Shown here in pieces: positions 46,821 through 57,541 of a stretch of DNA of 64,000 nucleotides (position 1 is the first letter of the stretch; each line of letters starts with the position of its first letter). The notes under the pieces were generated by a model, which had not been told where the DNA came from, did no database searches, and was given only the letters and a program-made list of their open reading frames with translations. Origin of the DNA: Nguyenibacter vanlangensis (GTDB lineage Bacteria; Pseudomonadota; Alphaproteobacteria; Acetobacterales; Acetobacteraceae); assembly GCF_038719015.1 (NCBI RefSeq), contig NZ_CP152276.1:1126001-1190000 (forward strand), written 5' to 3'. The position numbers and the translations under genes are program-made.

Positions 46821-48658
46821 GGGCGCACCGCCAGGCACAGGGCCGCGATGGTCGCGGCGGCCACCCAGCCGGCGTAGCGCCGGACCTGGCCGTCCTGCAT
46901 CCGGCCGAGTGCCCTGCCGCCCCAGGTCGCGGCGCCGGCCAGGATGGTGGGCAGGAGATCGCAGACGTCGTGGCGCAGCGATCGCGTCAGGGCCTGGAAC
47001 GGGGCGACCAGCAGGGCGGCGTAGGACGCATCGAAGCCCCAGCCGTCGCGGGCGAAGCGGGCGACCGGCGTGGCGGAGGGGTGCGGGAGGGCGGCGGGGC
47101 GCCAGATGATCCAGGCGAGGGCGATTCCGGCGAGGGGCGCGAGGGAGCCGGCGAGCAGCAGGGGGATGGCGTGATGTTCGGCGGGCCAGCCGGGGACGGG
47201 CATGATCTTATGGGAAAAGATGTGTACCGGGGCGATGATGTCGGGCATTTCGATCATGCCGCCGACGATGGCGAGGAGGGAGAGGCAGGCCAGGGGGACG
47301 GCCATGGTCCAGCCGGTGCGGCCGGTGGCCCCGCCGTGGGGTTGACCCGCGAAGACTATGAAAACACAGCGAAAACCGTAGAGGCCGGTCAGGAATGCGC
47401 CGGCCAGGGCGCCGATCCAGAGCAGGGGGTCGCTGTCCCAGGCGGCCTGGAGGATGGCTTCCTTGCTGTAGAAGCCGGCCGAGAGCAGGGGCACGCCGGC
47501 CAGGGCGGCGGCGCCGGCGACGAAGGCGGCGCAGACCCAGGGCATGACCCGGGCGAGGCCGCCCATCTGGAAGATGTCCTGCCGGTGGTGCATGCGCAGG
47601 ATGACCGCGCCCGCCGCCATGAACAGCAGGGCCTTGAAGAAGGCGTGGGTGACCAGGTGGAAGATCGCCGCCGACCATGCCCCGCAGCCCAGGGCCAGGA
47701 ACATGTATCCGAGCTGGCTGATGGTCGAGTAGGCCAGCACCCGCTTGATGTCGGTCTGGGCCAGCGCGCTGCCGCCGGCCAGCAGCAGGGTCGCCAGCCC
47801 CACCCAGGCGGTGAGGTGCATCACCAGCGGCGCCGGCAGGAACAGTGCGTGCAGCCGGGCGATCAGGTAGACGCCGGCCGTGACCATGGTGGCGGCGTGA
47901 ATCAGCGCCGAGACCGGCGTGGGGCCCGCCATGGCGTCGGGCAGCCAGACCTGGAAGGGGAGCTGCGCCGACTTGGCCACCGCGCCGCCCAGCAGCAGCA
48001 GGGCCGCCAGTTCGGCCTGGGGGCCCGCCAGGCCCTGGGCGCGGTCGAGCACCCGGGCGATGTCCAGGCTGCCGGTCCGCGTGGCCAGCAGCAGCAGGCC
48101 GGTCAGCATCAGCACGTCGCCGATCCGCGTGACGATGAACGCCTTGCGCGCCGCCGCGCCGTTTTCGGCCTGGCGGTACCAGAAGCCGATCAGCAGGTAC
48201 GAGCACAGGCCCACGCCCTCCCACCCCACATAGAGGCAGAGCAGGTCGGCGGAGAGGACCAGCACCAGCATGGCGGCGACGAACAGGGTCATGCAGCCGA
48301 AGAACCGCGCCTGGTCGGGATCGTCGTGCATGTAGCCGCAGGCATAGAGCAGGATCAGGAACCCGACCCCGGTGACCACCAGCATCATCACCAGGGAGAG
48401 CGGATCGACGACGAAGGCGATATGCGCCGCGAACCCGTCCAGGCGCATCCATTGCCACAGCGTGACCCGGCGGACATGGTCCGGGGTCGCGAACAGCAGG
48501 CGCGCCGTGCCGAGCGCCAGCAGGAACGCAGCACCCACCGAGAGCGTGGCCAGCGCGCCGGCGGCGGCGGGGCGCATCCGGCCGGCCGAGAGGAACAGGA
48601 TGGCGGCGGCCAGCAGCGGGCAGAGGACGATGGCGGGCGGCAGCAGGGCGATCGGCAT
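46817..48658 (-). CDS. nuoL: NADH-quinone oxidoreductase subunit L
   Basis: The distal antiporter-like subunit of complex I, 613 residues, with a C-terminal segment that extends along the membrane arm as a lateral helix. Motifs include YVGWEGVGLCSYLLIGFWY with the channel Glu, KSAQLPFQVWLPDAMAGPTP with the Lys, and IKRVLAYSTISQLGYMFLAL. Length matches E. coli NuoL (613). nuoK ends four bases before its start. Confidence 0.95.
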   Translation of the reverse strand: MPIALLPPAIVLCPLLAAAILFLSAGRMRPAAAGALATLSVGAAFLLALGTARLLFATPDHVRRVTLWQWMRLDGFAAHIAFVVDPLSLVMMLVVTGVGFLILLYACGYMHDDPDQARFFGCMTLFVAAMLVLVLSADLLCLYVGWEGVGLCSYLLIGFWYRQAENGAAARKAFIVTRIGDVLMLTGLLLLATRTGSLDIARVLDRAQGLAGPQAELAALLLLGGAVAKSAQLPFQVWLPDAMAGPTPVSALIHAATMVTAGVYLIARLHALFLPAPLVMHLTAWVGLATLLLAGGSALAQTDIKRVLAYSTISQLGYMFLALGCGAWSAAIFHLVTHAFFKALLFMAAGAVILRMHHRQDIFQMGGLARVMPWVCAAFVAGAAALAGVPLLSAGFYSKEAILQAAWDSDPLLWIGALAGAFLTGLYGFRCVFIVFAGQPHGGATGRTGWTMAVPLACLSLLAIVGGMIEMPDIIAPVHIFSHKIMPVPGWPAEHHAIPLLLAGSLAPLAGIALAWIIWRPAALPHPSATPVARFARDGWGFDASYAALLVAPFQALTRSLRHDVCDLLPTILAGAATWGGRALGRMQDGQVRRYAGWVAAATIAALCLAVRP

Positions 48659-48662
48659 GGCC

Positions 48663-48968
48663 CTATCCCTTCAGCCGGTTGCCGGTGTCGGCATCCAGGG
48701 TCGGGCGCCCCGCCGTGTGCAGCCGCAGCAGGATCGCCAGCCCCACCGCGGCCTCGGCGGCCGCCAGGGAGAGGATCATCAGGAACATCACCTGCCCGTC
48801 GGCCGCGTGCCAGCGCGCGCCGGCCGCGACGAAGGCCAGCGCCGCCGCGTTGAGCATGATTTCCACCGACATCAGCATGAACAGCAGGTTGCGCCGGACC
48901 AGCACGCCCAGCAGCCCCAGGGCGAGCAAGGTGCAGGCCAGCAGCAGCGCCATGTCGGGGGCGGCCAT
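48663..48968 (-). CDS. nuoK: NADH-quinone oxidoreductase subunit K
   Basis: Small membrane subunit with three helices, 101 residues, the same as in E. coli. Two conserved channel Glu residues are in [19 protein letters not shown] and [20 protein letters not shown]. The ATG at 48968 lies one base after the nuoJ stop (TGACATG). Confidence 0.94.
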   Translation of the reverse strand: MAAPDMALLLACTLLALGLLGVLVRRNLLFMLMSVEIMLNAAALAFVAAGARWHAADGQVMFLMILSLAAAEAAVGLAILLRLHTAGRPTLDADTGNRLKG

Positions 48969-48969
48969 G

Positions 48970-49473
48970 TCATGCCTCCCCTTCGTCCTGGCGGCCGATA
49001 TGGAAGGCGCTGACCAGGCCGGCGAGCAGCAGGAAGGAGGCAAGCTCCACGGTCAGCACATAGGGGCCGTAGAGCGCGAGCCCGACCTGGCGCGGCCCGA
49101 TGACGGCCATCGGGCCCGCCGGCGCGCCGTCGGCGCCGAGCAGCGCGCGCAGCGTCGCCGCCAGCAGCAGCCCGGCCAGGATCGCCGGCCCCAGCCAGAC
49201 ATGCGGGGCGATCCAGTGCCGTTCGCGCCGGCGGTCGGCGCGGCCGAGATTGAGCATCATCACCACGAAGACGAACAGCACCATGATCGCGCCGGCATAG
49301 AGGATGACCTCGAGCACCGCCGCGAAGGGCGCGCCCAGGCGGACGAACACCCCCGCCAGCGCCAGCAGCAGCACGACCAGGTAGAGCAGCGCGTGCACCG
49401 CGACCGTGCGGGTGATGGTCATGAGCGACGCCAGGGCCGCAACCAGCGCCATCGCTGCCAGGGATATGTCCAC
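48970..49473 (-). CDS. nuoJ: NADH-quinone oxidoreductase subunit J
   Basis: Membrane subunit of 167 residues with five hydrophobic segments. The region [20 protein letters not shown] contains the third helix with the pi-bulge and is the usual family signature. It lies 35 bp after nuoI and just before nuoK. Confidence 0.93.
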   Translation of the reverse strand: MDISLAAMALVAALASLMTITRTVAVHALLYLVVLLLALAGVFVRLGAPFAAVLEVILYAGAIMVLFVFVVMMLNLGRADRRRERHWIAPHVWLGPAILAGLLLAATLRALLGADGAPAGPMAVIGPRQVGLALYGPYVLTVELASFLLLAGLVSAFHIGRQDEGEA

Positions 49474-49508
49474 CGGACCGGTCTTTCCTTTACCTATGGC
49501 ATCAGGGC

Positions 49509-50021
49509 CTATGGCATCAGGGAATGCAGGTCGACCGGACGGGATTCGCGTTCGGCCAGGCCCTTGTCCTTGCCTGGAACGGCAACGCCGGACACGCGGT
49601 AGAAGTTGTAGCCGGGATATTTGCCGGGGCCGGAAATCAGCAGGTCGTCCTTTTCATAGACCAGGTTCGGGCGGACATATTCGCTCATCTCGAAATCGGG
49701 GGTGAGTTGGATGGCGTAGGTCGGGCAGGCTTCCTCGCAGAAGCCGCAGAAGATGCAGCGGGAGAAATTGATGCGGAAATGATCGGGATACCAGCGCCCG
49801 TCCTGTTCGGCCTTCTGCAGGCTGATGCAGTCCACCGGGCAGGCCACCGCGCATAATCCGCAGGCGACGCAGCGTTCCTGTCCGTCGGGGTCGCGCGAGA
49901 GGATGATCCGCCCGCGATAGCGCGGCGGCAGAGGCGGCTTGTTTTCCGGATAGCCGACCGTGACCCGGCGACGGCCGATATGCAGGAAGGTGAGCCACAG
50001 GGTGCGGAGCGTGTCGAACAT
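49509..50021 (-). CDS. nuoI: NADH-quinone oxidoreductase subunit I
   Basis: Hydrophilic subunit of the connecting arm that carries two 4Fe-4S clusters (N6a and N6b). The two motifs are [15 protein letters not shown] and [15 protein letters not shown]. The 170-residue length is typical. The N-terminal helix ([12 protein letters not shown]) contacts the membrane. nuoH ends ten bases upstream. Confidence 0.95.
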   Translation of the reverse strand: MFDTLRTLWLTFLHIGRRRVTVGYPENKPPLPPRYRGRIILSRDPDGQERCVACGLCAVACPVDCISLQKAEQDGRWYPDHFRINFSRCIFCGFCEEACPTYAIQLTPDFEMSEYVRPNLVYEKDDLLISGPGKYPGYNFYRVSGVAVPGKDKGLAERESRPVDLHSLMP

Positions 50022-50031
50022 CGGAGTTTCC

Positions 50032-50991
50032 CTAGCCGCCCGGCGCGCGCAGCAGCAGGACCGCGCCGGTCGCGACGATATTGAGCAGGGACAAAGGCAG
50101 CAGGATTTTCCAGCCCAGAGCCATCAACTGGTCGTAGCGCAGGCGCGGCAGGGCGGCGCGCAGCAGGACGAACAGCACCACCAGCGCCGCGACCTTGAGC
50201 GCGAACCACAGGCCGCCCGGCAGGAGCGGGCCCTGCCAGCCGCCCAGATAGAGCGTGGTGACGAGGGCCGAGACCAGCATGATGCCGGCATATTCGGCGA
50301 GGAAGAACATGCCGAACTTCATGCCCGAATATTCGGTGTGGAAGCCGGCGCCCAGTTCGTTCTCGCCTTCCGGCAGGTCGAAGGGCAGGCGGTGGGTCTC
50401 GGCGATGCCGGCCAGCATGAAGACCGCGCAGCCGAGGGCCTGGGGGATGACGAACCACAGGCCGGACTGCGCCAGCACGATGTCGCGGAGGCTGAAGGAG
50501 CGGGCCTGCATCACAACCCCCAGCAGGGAGAGGCCCATGAAGACTTCGTAGCTGATCATCTGCGCGGCCGCGCGCAGGCCGCCCAGCAGGGCGTATTTGC
50601 TGTTGGAGGCCCAGCCGGCCAGCACGACCGAGTAGACCCCCATGCCCATCGCGGCCAGCACGAACAGCAGCCCGACATTCAGCGCGGACGCGATGCTCCA
50701 CCACGCGGTGACGGGAATGACCGCGAAGGACAGCAGCACCGTCATCATGCCGATGGCGGGCGCCAGCACGAACACCGCGCGGTCGGCGAAGGGGGGGATC
50801 CAGTCCTGCTTGAAGAGGATCTTGATCCCGTCGGCGACGGCCTGGAGCATGCCGCCCGGCCCCACGCGGTTGGGGCCGTAGCGGTCCTGCCACACGCCCA
50901 GCAGCCGGCGTTCGACCCAGGTGAGCGCCGTGGCCAGCCCGAGCAGGGCGGCCAGGGTGACGGCGATCATGAGCGGCATCGGGACCGTCAT
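50032..50991 (-). CDS. nuoH: NADH-quinone oxidoreductase subunit H
   Basis: Membrane subunit of 319 residues at the quinone site. It shows [20 protein letters not shown] early on, the loop [20 protein letters not shown] facing the quinone pocket, and about eight hydrophobic segments. Its start overlaps the nuoG stop as ATGA. Confidence 0.95.
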   Translation of the reverse strand: MTVPMPLMIAVTLAALLGLATALTWVERRLLGVWQDRYGPNRVGPGGMLQAVADGIKILFKQDWIPPFADRAVFVLAPAIGMMTVLLSFAVIPVTAWWSIASALNVGLLFVLAAMGMGVYSVVLAGWASNSKYALLGGLRAAAQMISYEVFMGLSLLGVVMQARSFSLRDIVLAQSGLWFVIPQALGCAVFMLAGIAETHRLPFDLPEGENELGAGFHTEYSGMKFGMFFLAEYAGIMLVSALVTTLYLGGWQGPLLPGGLWFALKVAALVVLFVLLRAALPRLRYDQLMALGWKILLPLSLLNIVATGAVLLLRAPGG

Positions 50992-53849
50992 TGCCCCTGC
51001 CCTGCCGGCGCGACGTCCACCCAGACCGGCAGGGAGAAGGAACGGTCCAGGTCATGGGCGGGGTAGAGCGCGAGGCCGGCCGGGATGGCGGCGTCGCAGG
51101 TCACGGGCAGGCTGACCGGGCGGCCCATCAGGGTGATGGTGGCCCCCGTCATGGTTGTCTGGGTCGCGGTTGTTTCGGTCACGGTTGTTTCGGTGACGGT
51201 TGTCTCGGTGGCGGTTGCCTGGGTGGCGGTTGCCTGGGTGGCGGTTGTCTCGGTGGTGGGCCAGCCGGGGGCGATGCGCAGGGTGGGCGGTTCGATGCGG
51301 GCGGCGATCGGGGGGGACAGGGTGCTGAGTTCCTCGGTCCCGAAGAGGCGGGCCTGGGGGAGCAGCAGCACCTGGCCGGGCCGGGGCGTGAAGCGGGGCG
51401 GGATATCGCTATGCCAGGCGCGGGCCGGCGGGGTGCCGCCGGGTGGGGCGCTGGCGGGTGGGGCGCTGGCGGGTGGGGCGTCGAGCAGGCGCACGCCGCC
51501 GTCGCCGCCGCGCATCGGGCCGCCGATTTCCTGCTGGAAGCGGTTGAGGGACTGGACGGAGTTCCAGCCCGGCTGCTGGTAATAGGGGATGAGCGCGCCG
51601 GGCAGGTCGGGACCGTAGGCGCCCTCCATCGACGGGGCCAGGGGGCTGTCGGGGTTGGGGTGCGGCGGCTGGTCGCGCACGCTGATATTGGCGCGCATCG
51701 CCGTGCGGCCGTCGAAGCGGTCGGGTTCGGCGCGCACGCGCCGGCCGTCCAGCCGGTAGGCGGCGTCGGGCGCCGCCGCGCCGATGGCGGCCAGCCTGGG
51801 GATGGCGGCGGCGATGGCGGCGATGACGGAATCGAGGTCGGTCCAGCCCGGATCGCGCCCCAGCGCGCGCGCCAGGTCGCGCGCCCAGCGCCAGGCCGCC
51901 TGGATCGGCCGGTCGGGGGTGAGGACGGGCAGGAAACGCTGGGCGCGGCCTTCGCTGCCGACCAGGGTGCCGCCGCATTCGGAAAAGGCGGCGGCCGGGA
52001 GGACGATGTCGGCCCGTGCCGCCAGCGGGGTGGCCGTGTGGTCGATGACCACCAAATGCCGCACCCCGGACAGAAGATGGTCGAGCGCGGCCGGGCCGAG
52101 CTGGCGCGTCAGGTCGTTTTCCATCACCACCAGCGTGCCGATGCCTCCTGAGCGGATCATGCCGGCCACGGCTTCGAGGCTGGTGCCGCCCAGCAGGGCC
52201 AGGCCCATCGTGTTGCAGGCGGGCTGCACCAGGCTGAGCGCCGGGTCGCGCCCCGGTCCCTCCCCCGTCCCCTGCCCCGTTCCCTGGCCCGCCAGCGCGG
52301 CGGCGATGTTGGCGGCGGCGTGCGGCAGCGCGGCCAGGCCGTACTGGGTGCCGGCGACGACCAGCGGCCGGGCCGCCGCGGCCAGGGCGCGGGCGATGCG
52401 CTCGGCGCAGGCGGATTCGGCCTCGGTCAGGTCGGCGGGCTCGGGGGATGCCGGGTCGATGCGGTGGGCGATGGCGAAGCCCATCCGGGCGAGGTCGTCG
52501 GGCGCGGCGCGCCAGCATTCCTGCGCGATGTCGTCGAGCCCGGTCGCGTCGGAGGCCAGGACGAAGAAGGGGGCGCGCAGGCCGGTGCCCATCATCCGCG
52601 CCGCCGCGTCCATCCAGCGGGGCACGCCGGCGGCGGCGGCCGCCTGATAGCCGGGCAGGCGCGCGGTCTGGCGCAGCGCCAGCGCCAGGCGCGGCGCGGT
52701 GGCCGAGACGTCTTCGCCCAGCACCAGGACGGCGTCGGCCTGTTCCATCTCGTGCAGGGTGGGGTTGCGGGCGGGGCTGGCCTGGAGCAGCGCCGGCAGC
52801 AGCATGGCCAGGTCGTGGCGCGGCCCGTTGAGGCCGGTGGAGAAACCGGCCGCGCCCGCCAGCGCGCGCAGGGCGAAATTGGCTTCGAGCGAGGCGCGTT
52901 CGGAGCCGATGCCGATGATCGGGCCGTCGGCCGCCAGCGCGGCGAAGCGGTCGAGCGCCTGGCGCACCGGCACCACCGTCTGCTGCCCGTCGACCCGGCA
53001 GGTCGGCACGGCCAGGCGGGTCGGCGCGGAGGCGAAGCCGTGCCCGAAGCGCCCGCGATCGCACAGGAAATAGCGGTTGACCGCCGCGTGGTAGCGATTC
53101 ATCACCCGCCGCACCGTGCCCTGGCGGGCATTGACGATGATGTTGCAGCCGACCGCGCAATGGGTGCAGACCGACGGCGCGCCGTCCATGTTCCATTTGC
53201 GGGCATAGACCCGGGTGAAGGGTTTGTCGGTGAAGACGCCGGTCGGGCAGATTTCGACCAGGTTGCCGGCGAAGCCGCTTTCGAGCGCGCCGTCGGCCTG
53301 GCGGCCGAAATAGACGTCGTTATGCATGCCGAAGGCCGCGAGGTCGGTGCCGCCGGCATAGTCGCGATAGAAGCGCACGCAGCGATAGCAGGCGATGCAG
53401 CGATTCATCTCGTGCCGGACGAAGGGCCCCAGGTCCTGGTTGCGGTGGGTGCGCTTGTCGAAGCGGTAGCGCCGGACGGCGTGGCCGGTCATGACCGTCA
53501 TGTCCTGGAGGTGGCATTCGCCGCCCTCGGCGCAGACCGGGCAGTCATGGGGATGGTTGGTCATCAGCCATTCGATGATGCCGGCGCGGAACTGCCGGGC
53601 CTCGTCATCGGCGATCGACAGGATGGCGCCGTCGGTCACGGCCGTCATGCAGGCCATGACGATGCGGCCGCGCCGGTCGTCGGGGCCGGCATATTGGCGC
53701 ACCGCGCATTGCCGGCACGCCCCCACCGAGCCCAGGTCGGGGTGCCAGCAGAAATAGGGCAGGTCGAACCCGTTTTCGAGGCATGCCTGCAGCAGGTTTT
53801 CGTCCGTGCGGGCGGGATAGGGACGCCCATCGATGTGGATGGTAGCCAT
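50988..53849 (-). CDS. nuoG: NADH-quinone oxidoreductase subunit G
   Basis: Largest peripheral-arm subunit, 953 residues, carrying the chain of iron-sulfur clusters. The 2Fe-2S N1b ligands lie in [15 protein letters not shown], followed by [14 protein letters not shown], the [10 protein letters not shown] block, and [10 protein letters not shown] with a distant Cys in FLCDRGRF. These last four Cys match the extra N7 cluster present in the E. coli type. The molybdopterin-oxidoreductase-like domain fills the rest. Near the C-terminus are a Thr-rich stretch of seven five-residue repeats and a Pro/Ala repeat ([10 protein letters not shown]), both from tandem DNA repeats. ATG 53849 precedes the ferredoxin fold by a few residues. 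Confidence 0.94.
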   Translation of the reverse strand: MATIHIDGRPYPARTDENLLQACLENGFDLPYFCWHPDLGSVGACRQCAVRQYAGPDDRRGRIVMACMTAVTDGAILSIADDEARQFRAGIIEWLMTNHPHDCPVCAEGGECHLQDMTVMTGHAVRRYRFDKRTHRNQDLGPFVRHEMNRCIACYRCVRFYRDYAGGTDLAAFGMHNDVYFGRQADGALESGFAGNLVEICPTGVFTDKPFTRVYARKWNMDGAPSVCTHCAVGCNIIVNARQGTVRRVMNRYHAAVNRYFLCDRGRFGHGFASAPTRLAVPTCRVDGQQTVVPVRQALDRFAALAADGPIIGIGSERASLEANFALRALAGAAGFSTGLNGPRHDLAMLLPALLQASPARNPTLHEMEQADAVLVLGEDVSATAPRLALALRQTARLPGYQAAAAAGVPRWMDAAARMMGTGLRAPFFVLASDATGLDDIAQECWRAAPDDLARMGFAIAHRIDPASPEPADLTEAESACAERIARALAAAARPLVVAGTQYGLAALPHAAANIAAALAGQGTGQGTGEGPGRDPALSLVQPACNTMGLALLGGTSLEAVAGMIRSGGIGTLVVMENDLTRQLGPAALDHLLSGVRHLVVIDHTATPLAARADIVLPAAAFSECGGTLVGSEGRAQRFLPVLTPDRPIQAAWRWARDLARALGRDPGWTDLDSVIAAIAAAIPRLAAIGAAAPDAAYRLDGRRVRAEPDRFDGRTAMRANISVRDQPPHPNPDSPLAPSMEGAYGPDLPGALIPYYQQPGWNSVQSLNRFQQEIGGPMRGGDGGVRLLDAPPASAPPASAPPGGTPPARAWHSDIPPRFTPRPGQVLLLPQARLFGTEELSTLSPPIAARIEPPTLRIAPGWPTTETTATQATATQATATETTVTETTVTETTATQTTMTGATITLMGRPVSLPVTCDAAIPAGLALYPAHDLDRSFSLPVWVDVAPAGQGQ
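51153..51257. repeat. seven tandem 15-bp repeats inside nuoG
   Basis: Seven units of the form GGTTGTYTSGGTSRC run without a break and are in frame with nuoG, giving a Thr-rich stretch ([15 protein letters not shown] types). A second set of three 15-bp units (GGGTGGGGCGCTGGC) lies at 51441-51483. Copy number is likely to vary between strains. Confidence 0.85.
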
Positions 53850-53860
53850 GGCCTGCCCCC

Positions 53861-55171
53861 CTATGCCGCCATGCGGCGCGGGCAGCCATGCTGCCGCAGA
53901 TGGTCGAGGAATTCGTCGCGGAACAGGTCGAGCCCGCTGGCCAGCGGCGCCATCGCGCCCGGGGCGTGGGGGCAGAAGGTGCGGCCCGGCGGGCCGATCA
54001 ACCGGACATGGTCGGCCAGAAGGTCGAGGTCGCGGGGTTGTCCCGTGCCCTCCTCGATCGCGGCGAGCAGCCGTTCGACCCAGGGCAGGCCGTCGCGGCA
54101 GGGCGTGCACCAGCCGCAGGATTCCTGGGCGAAGAAATGTTCGAGATTGCGCAGCATGCCCACCGGGCAGGCGCGGTCGTCCAGCAGGATGGCCAGTCCG
54201 GTGCCGAGCCGGCTGCCGGCCTTTTCCACCGTGGCGTAATCGAGGGCGATGTCGAGCGATGCCGCGTCGAGGAAGGCGGTGGAGGCGCCGCCGGGCAGGA
54301 AGGCGCGCAGCCGGTAGCCGTCGCGCATGCCGCCGGCGCAGTCCTCGACCACCTGGCGCAGGGGCACGCCCATCGGCAGTTCCCATGCCCCCGGGCGGCG
54401 CACCCGGCCGCTGACGCCGAACAATTTGGTGCCGCCATCGGGGCTGCCCGGGGCCAGGTCGCGGAACCAGGCGGCGCCGTTGGCCAGGATATGCGGCACG
54501 TTGCACAGGGTTTCGACATTATTGACCATGCTGGGCGCGCCCCACAGCCCGCCCACCTGCGGGAAGGGCGGCTTGCTGCGCGGCTGGGCGCGGTAGCCTT
54601 CGAGCGCGGTGAGCAAAGCCGTTTCCTCGCCGCAGATATAGCGGCCGGCGCTGGCATGGACGTGGATGTCGAAATCGAAGCCCGAGCCGAGGATGTCGCG
54701 CCCCAGCCAGCCGGTCTGCCGGGCCTGGGCGATCGCGCGTTCGAGCCGGTCGAACGCCAGGTGATATTCGCCGCGCAGGAAGATCACGCCCTCGGACGCC
54801 TGGATGGCGTAGCCGGCGATCAGCATGCCCTCGACGAGCTGCATGGGGTTGCCTTCGAGCAGCAGCCGGTCCTTGAAGGTGCCGGGTTCCATTTCGTCGG
54901 CGTTGGCCACCAGGTATTTGCGGCGCGCGCGGGCCGGCTGCCTGGGCACGAAGCTCCATTTCTGGCCGGTGCCGAAGCCGGCGCCGCCGCGCCCGCGCAG
55001 GCGGGAATCGGTGACTTCGGTGATCACCGCGTCGGGCGTGAGGTCGCGCAGGGCGCGCCGGGCGCCGCGCCAGCCGCCGGCCAGGCCGTAGGCGGCGCAG
55101 TCCGGCGGGCCGCCGGGGCCGATCATCGCCGTCAGGGGGCGCTGGGCCATGTCGCGTTCGGCGGTGGTCAT
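53861..55171 (-). CDS. nuoF: NADH-quinone oxidoreductase subunit F
   Basis: The NADH- and FMN-binding subunit, 436 residues. Nucleotide-binding blocks are RLRGRGGAGFGTGQKW and NADEMEPGTFKDR, with the E-S-C-G-W-C-T-P-C-R cluster motif for 4Fe-4S N3 near the C-terminus. The ATG at 55171 overlaps the nuoE stop as ATGA. The longer upstream frame is nuoE coding sequence read in another frame. Confidence 0.95.
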   Translation of the reverse strand: MTTAERDMAQRPLTAMIGPGGPPDCAAYGLAGGWRGARRALRDLTPDAVITEVTDSRLRGRGGAGFGTGQKWSFVPRQPARARRKYLVANADEMEPGTFKDRLLLEGNPMQLVEGMLIAGYAIQASEGVIFLRGEYHLAFDRLERAIAQARQTGWLGRDILGSGFDFDIHVHASAGRYICGEETALLTALEGYRAQPRSKPPFPQVGGLWGAPSMVNNVETLCNVPHILANGAAWFRDLAPGSPDGGTKLFGVSGRVRRPGAWELPMGVPLRQVVEDCAGGMRDGYRLRAFLPGGASTAFLDAASLDIALDYATVEKAGSRLGTGLAILLDDRACPVGMLRNLEHFFAQESCGWCTPCRDGLPWVERLLAAIEEGTGQPRDLDLLADHVRLIGPPGRTFCPHAPGAMAPLASGLDLFRDEFLDHLRQHGCPRRMAA

Positions 55172-55746
55172 GGTTCCCTGCCCTGTTCCGTGCCGCGTTC
55201 CGTGCCCTGTTCCCTGGCCTGTTCCTTGGCCCGCACGCCGTCCGCGATCGCGTCGATCCGGGATTCGTCGAGGTCGCCGTGCAGGGTGCGGTCGACCAGC
55301 AGGGCCGGGGCGTGGTCGCAATGGCCGAGGCAGACGATGGGCAGCAGGGTGGCCGCGCCGTCCGGCGTCATCTGGCCCGGCTGGATGCCCAGCCGGTCGC
55401 ACAGCCGGGCGCGCAGCGCGTCGGCGCCCATCAGCCAGCAGGAGACGCTGTCGCACATCATGATGACGTGCCGGCCGACCGGGCGGCGGAAGATCAGGTT
55501 GAAATAGGTCGCCACCCCGTCGAGTTCGGCCGCCGATACGCCGATGAGGCGCGCCAGTTCGACCAGATGGGCGTCGCTGACCCAGCCGAAGCGCGCCTGC
55601 ACGGCGGCGAGCGCGCCGACCGTGACGCCGTGCGGGTGGTCGGTCGCCGCCATCATCGCCGCGATTTCGTCGCGCAGGTCGGGCGGCAGATCGGGCGGCA
55701 GATCGGGCGGTAGATCGGGCGGGAGGGCGGGGTCAGCGGTCGACAT
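55168..55746 (-). CDS. nuoE: NADH-quinone oxidoreductase subunit E
   Basis: The thioredoxin-fold subunit that holds the 2Fe-2S cluster N1a, 192 residues, longer than the usual 160-170. Ligands are in CDSVSC and CLGHC. The extra length comes from repeats at both ends: [17 protein letters not shown] at the N-terminus and a [16 protein letters not shown] tail, both from 12-bp tandem DNA repeats. The start overlaps nuoCD by 14 bases. Confidence 0.93.
   Translation of the reverse strand: MSTADPALPPDLPPDLPPDLPPDLRDEIAAMMAATDHPHGVTVGALAAVQARFGWVSDAHLVELARLIGVSAAELDGVATYFNLIFRRPVGRHVIMMCDSVSCWLMGADALRARLCDRLGIQPGQMTPDGAATLLPIVCLGHCDHAPALLVDRTLHGDLDESRIDAIADGVRAKEQAREQGTERGTEQGREP
55173..55232. repeat. 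five tandem 12-bp repeats in the 3' end of nuoE
   Basis: Units of the form GTTCCNTGNCCT follow each other five times and encode a four-residue repeat in the NuoE tail. A second set of four 12-bp units (GATCGGGCGGCA) at 55677-55724 encodes the PPDL repeat at the start of the same gene. Confidence 0.85.
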
Positions 55747-57526
55747 CGGCCATCACGAAATCGATGCTGCCGATGATCGCGATCAGATCGGCGATCATGG
55801 CGCCGCGGCTGATCAGCGGGATCATCTGCAGATGGGCGAAGGAGGGGGTGCGGATGCGCGTGCGGTAGGACATGGTGCCGCCGTCGCTGAGCAGGTGATA
55901 GGCGTTGAGCCCCTTGGTGGCCTCGACGCTGGCCTGGGCCTCGCCGGGCGGGATGACCGGGCCCCAACTGACATTGAGGAAATGATGGATCAGGGTTTCG
56001 ATGTCGTGCATCGTCCGCGCCCTGGCCGGCGGGGTGGTCAGCGGGTGGTCGGATTTGTACGGCCCCGCCGGCATCTGGTCGACGCATTGGCGGATGATGC
56101 GCAGGCTCTGGCGGATTTCCTCGATATGCACGCGGACGCGGTCGTAGCAATCGCCGTTCGACGCGGTGGGGATGTCGAATTCGAGCTGGTCGTAGCAGGC
56201 ATAGGGGGCCTGGCGCCGCAGGTCCCATTCCAGGCCGCAGGCGCGCAGGCCGGGGCCGGTGACGCCCCAGGACACGGCCTCGGCCACGTCGTAGGCGCCG
56301 ACGCCGACGGTGCGGGCGCGGAAGATCGGATTGCGCATCACCAGTTTTTCGTATTCGTCCAGCCGGGGCGGCAGATAGGCGAGGAAGTCGCGGATCAGCC
56401 CGTCCCAGCCGCGCGGCAGGTCCATCGCCACCCCGCCGATGCGGAAGAAGGCGGGGTGCATGCGGAAGCCGCAGATGGCCTCGATGATCTCGAACACCCG
56501 CTCGCGGTCGCTGAACATGTAGAAGACCGGCGAGAGCTGGCCGACATCCTGCGACATGGTGCCGTAGAACACCAGGTGGCTGGCGATGCGGAACAGTTCG
56601 GCCAGCATGACGCGCATCATCTGCGCCCGTGGGGGGACATCGATGCCGGCCAGCCGTTCGACCGCCATGACGTAGGGGAAGTTGTTCATGACCCCGCCCA
56701 GGTAGTCGACCCGGTCGGTATAGGGGATGAAGCCGTGCCAGGTCTGGCGTTCGGCCATCTTCTCGGCCCCGCGATGGTGGAAGCCGATATCGGGCACCGC
56801 GTCGACGATGCGTTCACCCGCGAGTTGCAGCACGATGCGGAAGACGCCGTGCACGCTGGGATGGTTGGGGCCGAGATTGAGGAACATGAAATCGGTGTTG
56901 TCGGCATGGCGGGCCATGCCCCAGGCGCCGGGATCGAAGCGCAGGGCCTGCTGTTCGGCCATTTCGTGCTCTTCGGTCAGGCTGTAGGGCGGCATTTCCG
57001 TCGCGCGGGCATAATGGTCCTTGCGCAGCGGGTGGCCGGTCCAGGTGGGCGGGGTGAGGATGCGGCGCAGGAAGGGATGGCCGTCGAAGGCGATGCCGAA
57101 CAGGTCCCAGACCTCGCGTTCGTACCAGTTGGCGTTGGGCCACAGATCGGCGATCGACGGGGCCGACGGCGCGCCTTGGGACAGCGCGCCCTGGGACAGC
57201 GGCACCTTGAGGCGCAGCGCGTCGCCCGCGCCGGCGAAGGCCATGAAATGATAGACCAGGGTGAAATCGGCATCGGGCAGGCCGGCGCGATGGGTGCGCT
57301 GGCGCTCGTCGATCGCCGTGAGGTCGAACAGCATGCGCAGCGCGGTGGGATGGCGCAGCAATGCTGCGATCGCGCGCAGGTCCTGGGGGGCGATCCAGAG
57401 CGTGGGGATGCCGTCGCGCGTCGTTTCGGCCAGGCGCGGCATGTGCGGCGGCAGGTCGGAGAGTTGCGCGAGCATGGTGACGGAATCGGCCGGTGCGGTG
57501 CGCTGTTCGAGGTCGGCGACGCCCAT
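55733..57526 (-). CDS. nuoCD: NADH-quinone oxidoreductase, fused subunits C and D
   Basis: A 597-residue fusion of NuoC (about residues 1-190, with [20 protein letters not shown] and [17 protein letters not shown]) and NuoD (about residues 205-597, with [16 protein letters not shown], the quinone-site His and Tyr, and the C-terminal [13 protein letters not shown]). Fusion of these two is the arrangement of E. coli and close relatives; most alphaproteobacteria keep them apart. The stop overlaps nuoE. Confidence 0.95.
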   Translation of the reverse strand: MGVADLEQRTAPADSVTMLAQLSDLPPHMPRLAETTRDGIPTLWIAPQDLRAIAALLRHPTALRMLFDLTAIDERQRTHRAGLPDADFTLVYHFMAFAGAGDALRLKVPLSQGALSQGAPSAPSIADLWPNANWYEREVWDLFGIAFDGHPFLRRILTPPTWTGHPLRKDHYARATEMPPYSLTEEHEMAEQQALRFDPGAWGMARHADNTDFMFLNLGPNHPSVHGVFRIVLQLAGERIVDAVPDIGFHHRGAEKMAERQTWHGFIPYTDRVDYLGGVMNNFPYVMAVERLAGIDVPPRAQMMRVMLAELFRIASHLVFYGTMSQDVGQLSPVFYMFSDRERVFEIIEAICGFRMHPAFFRIGGVAMDLPRGWDGLIRDFLAYLPPRLDEYEKLVMRNPIFRARTVGVGAYDVAEAVSWGVTGPGLRACGLEWDLRRQAPYACYDQLEFDIPTASNGDCYDRVRVHIEEIRQSLRIIRQCVDQMPAGPYKSDHPLTTPPARARTMHDIETLIHHFLNVSWGPVIPPGEAQASVEATKGLNAYHLLSDGGTMSYRTRIRTPSFAHLQMIPLISRGAMIADLIAIIGSIDFVMADVDR

Positions 57527-57541
57527 CGGACCGTTTCCCCG

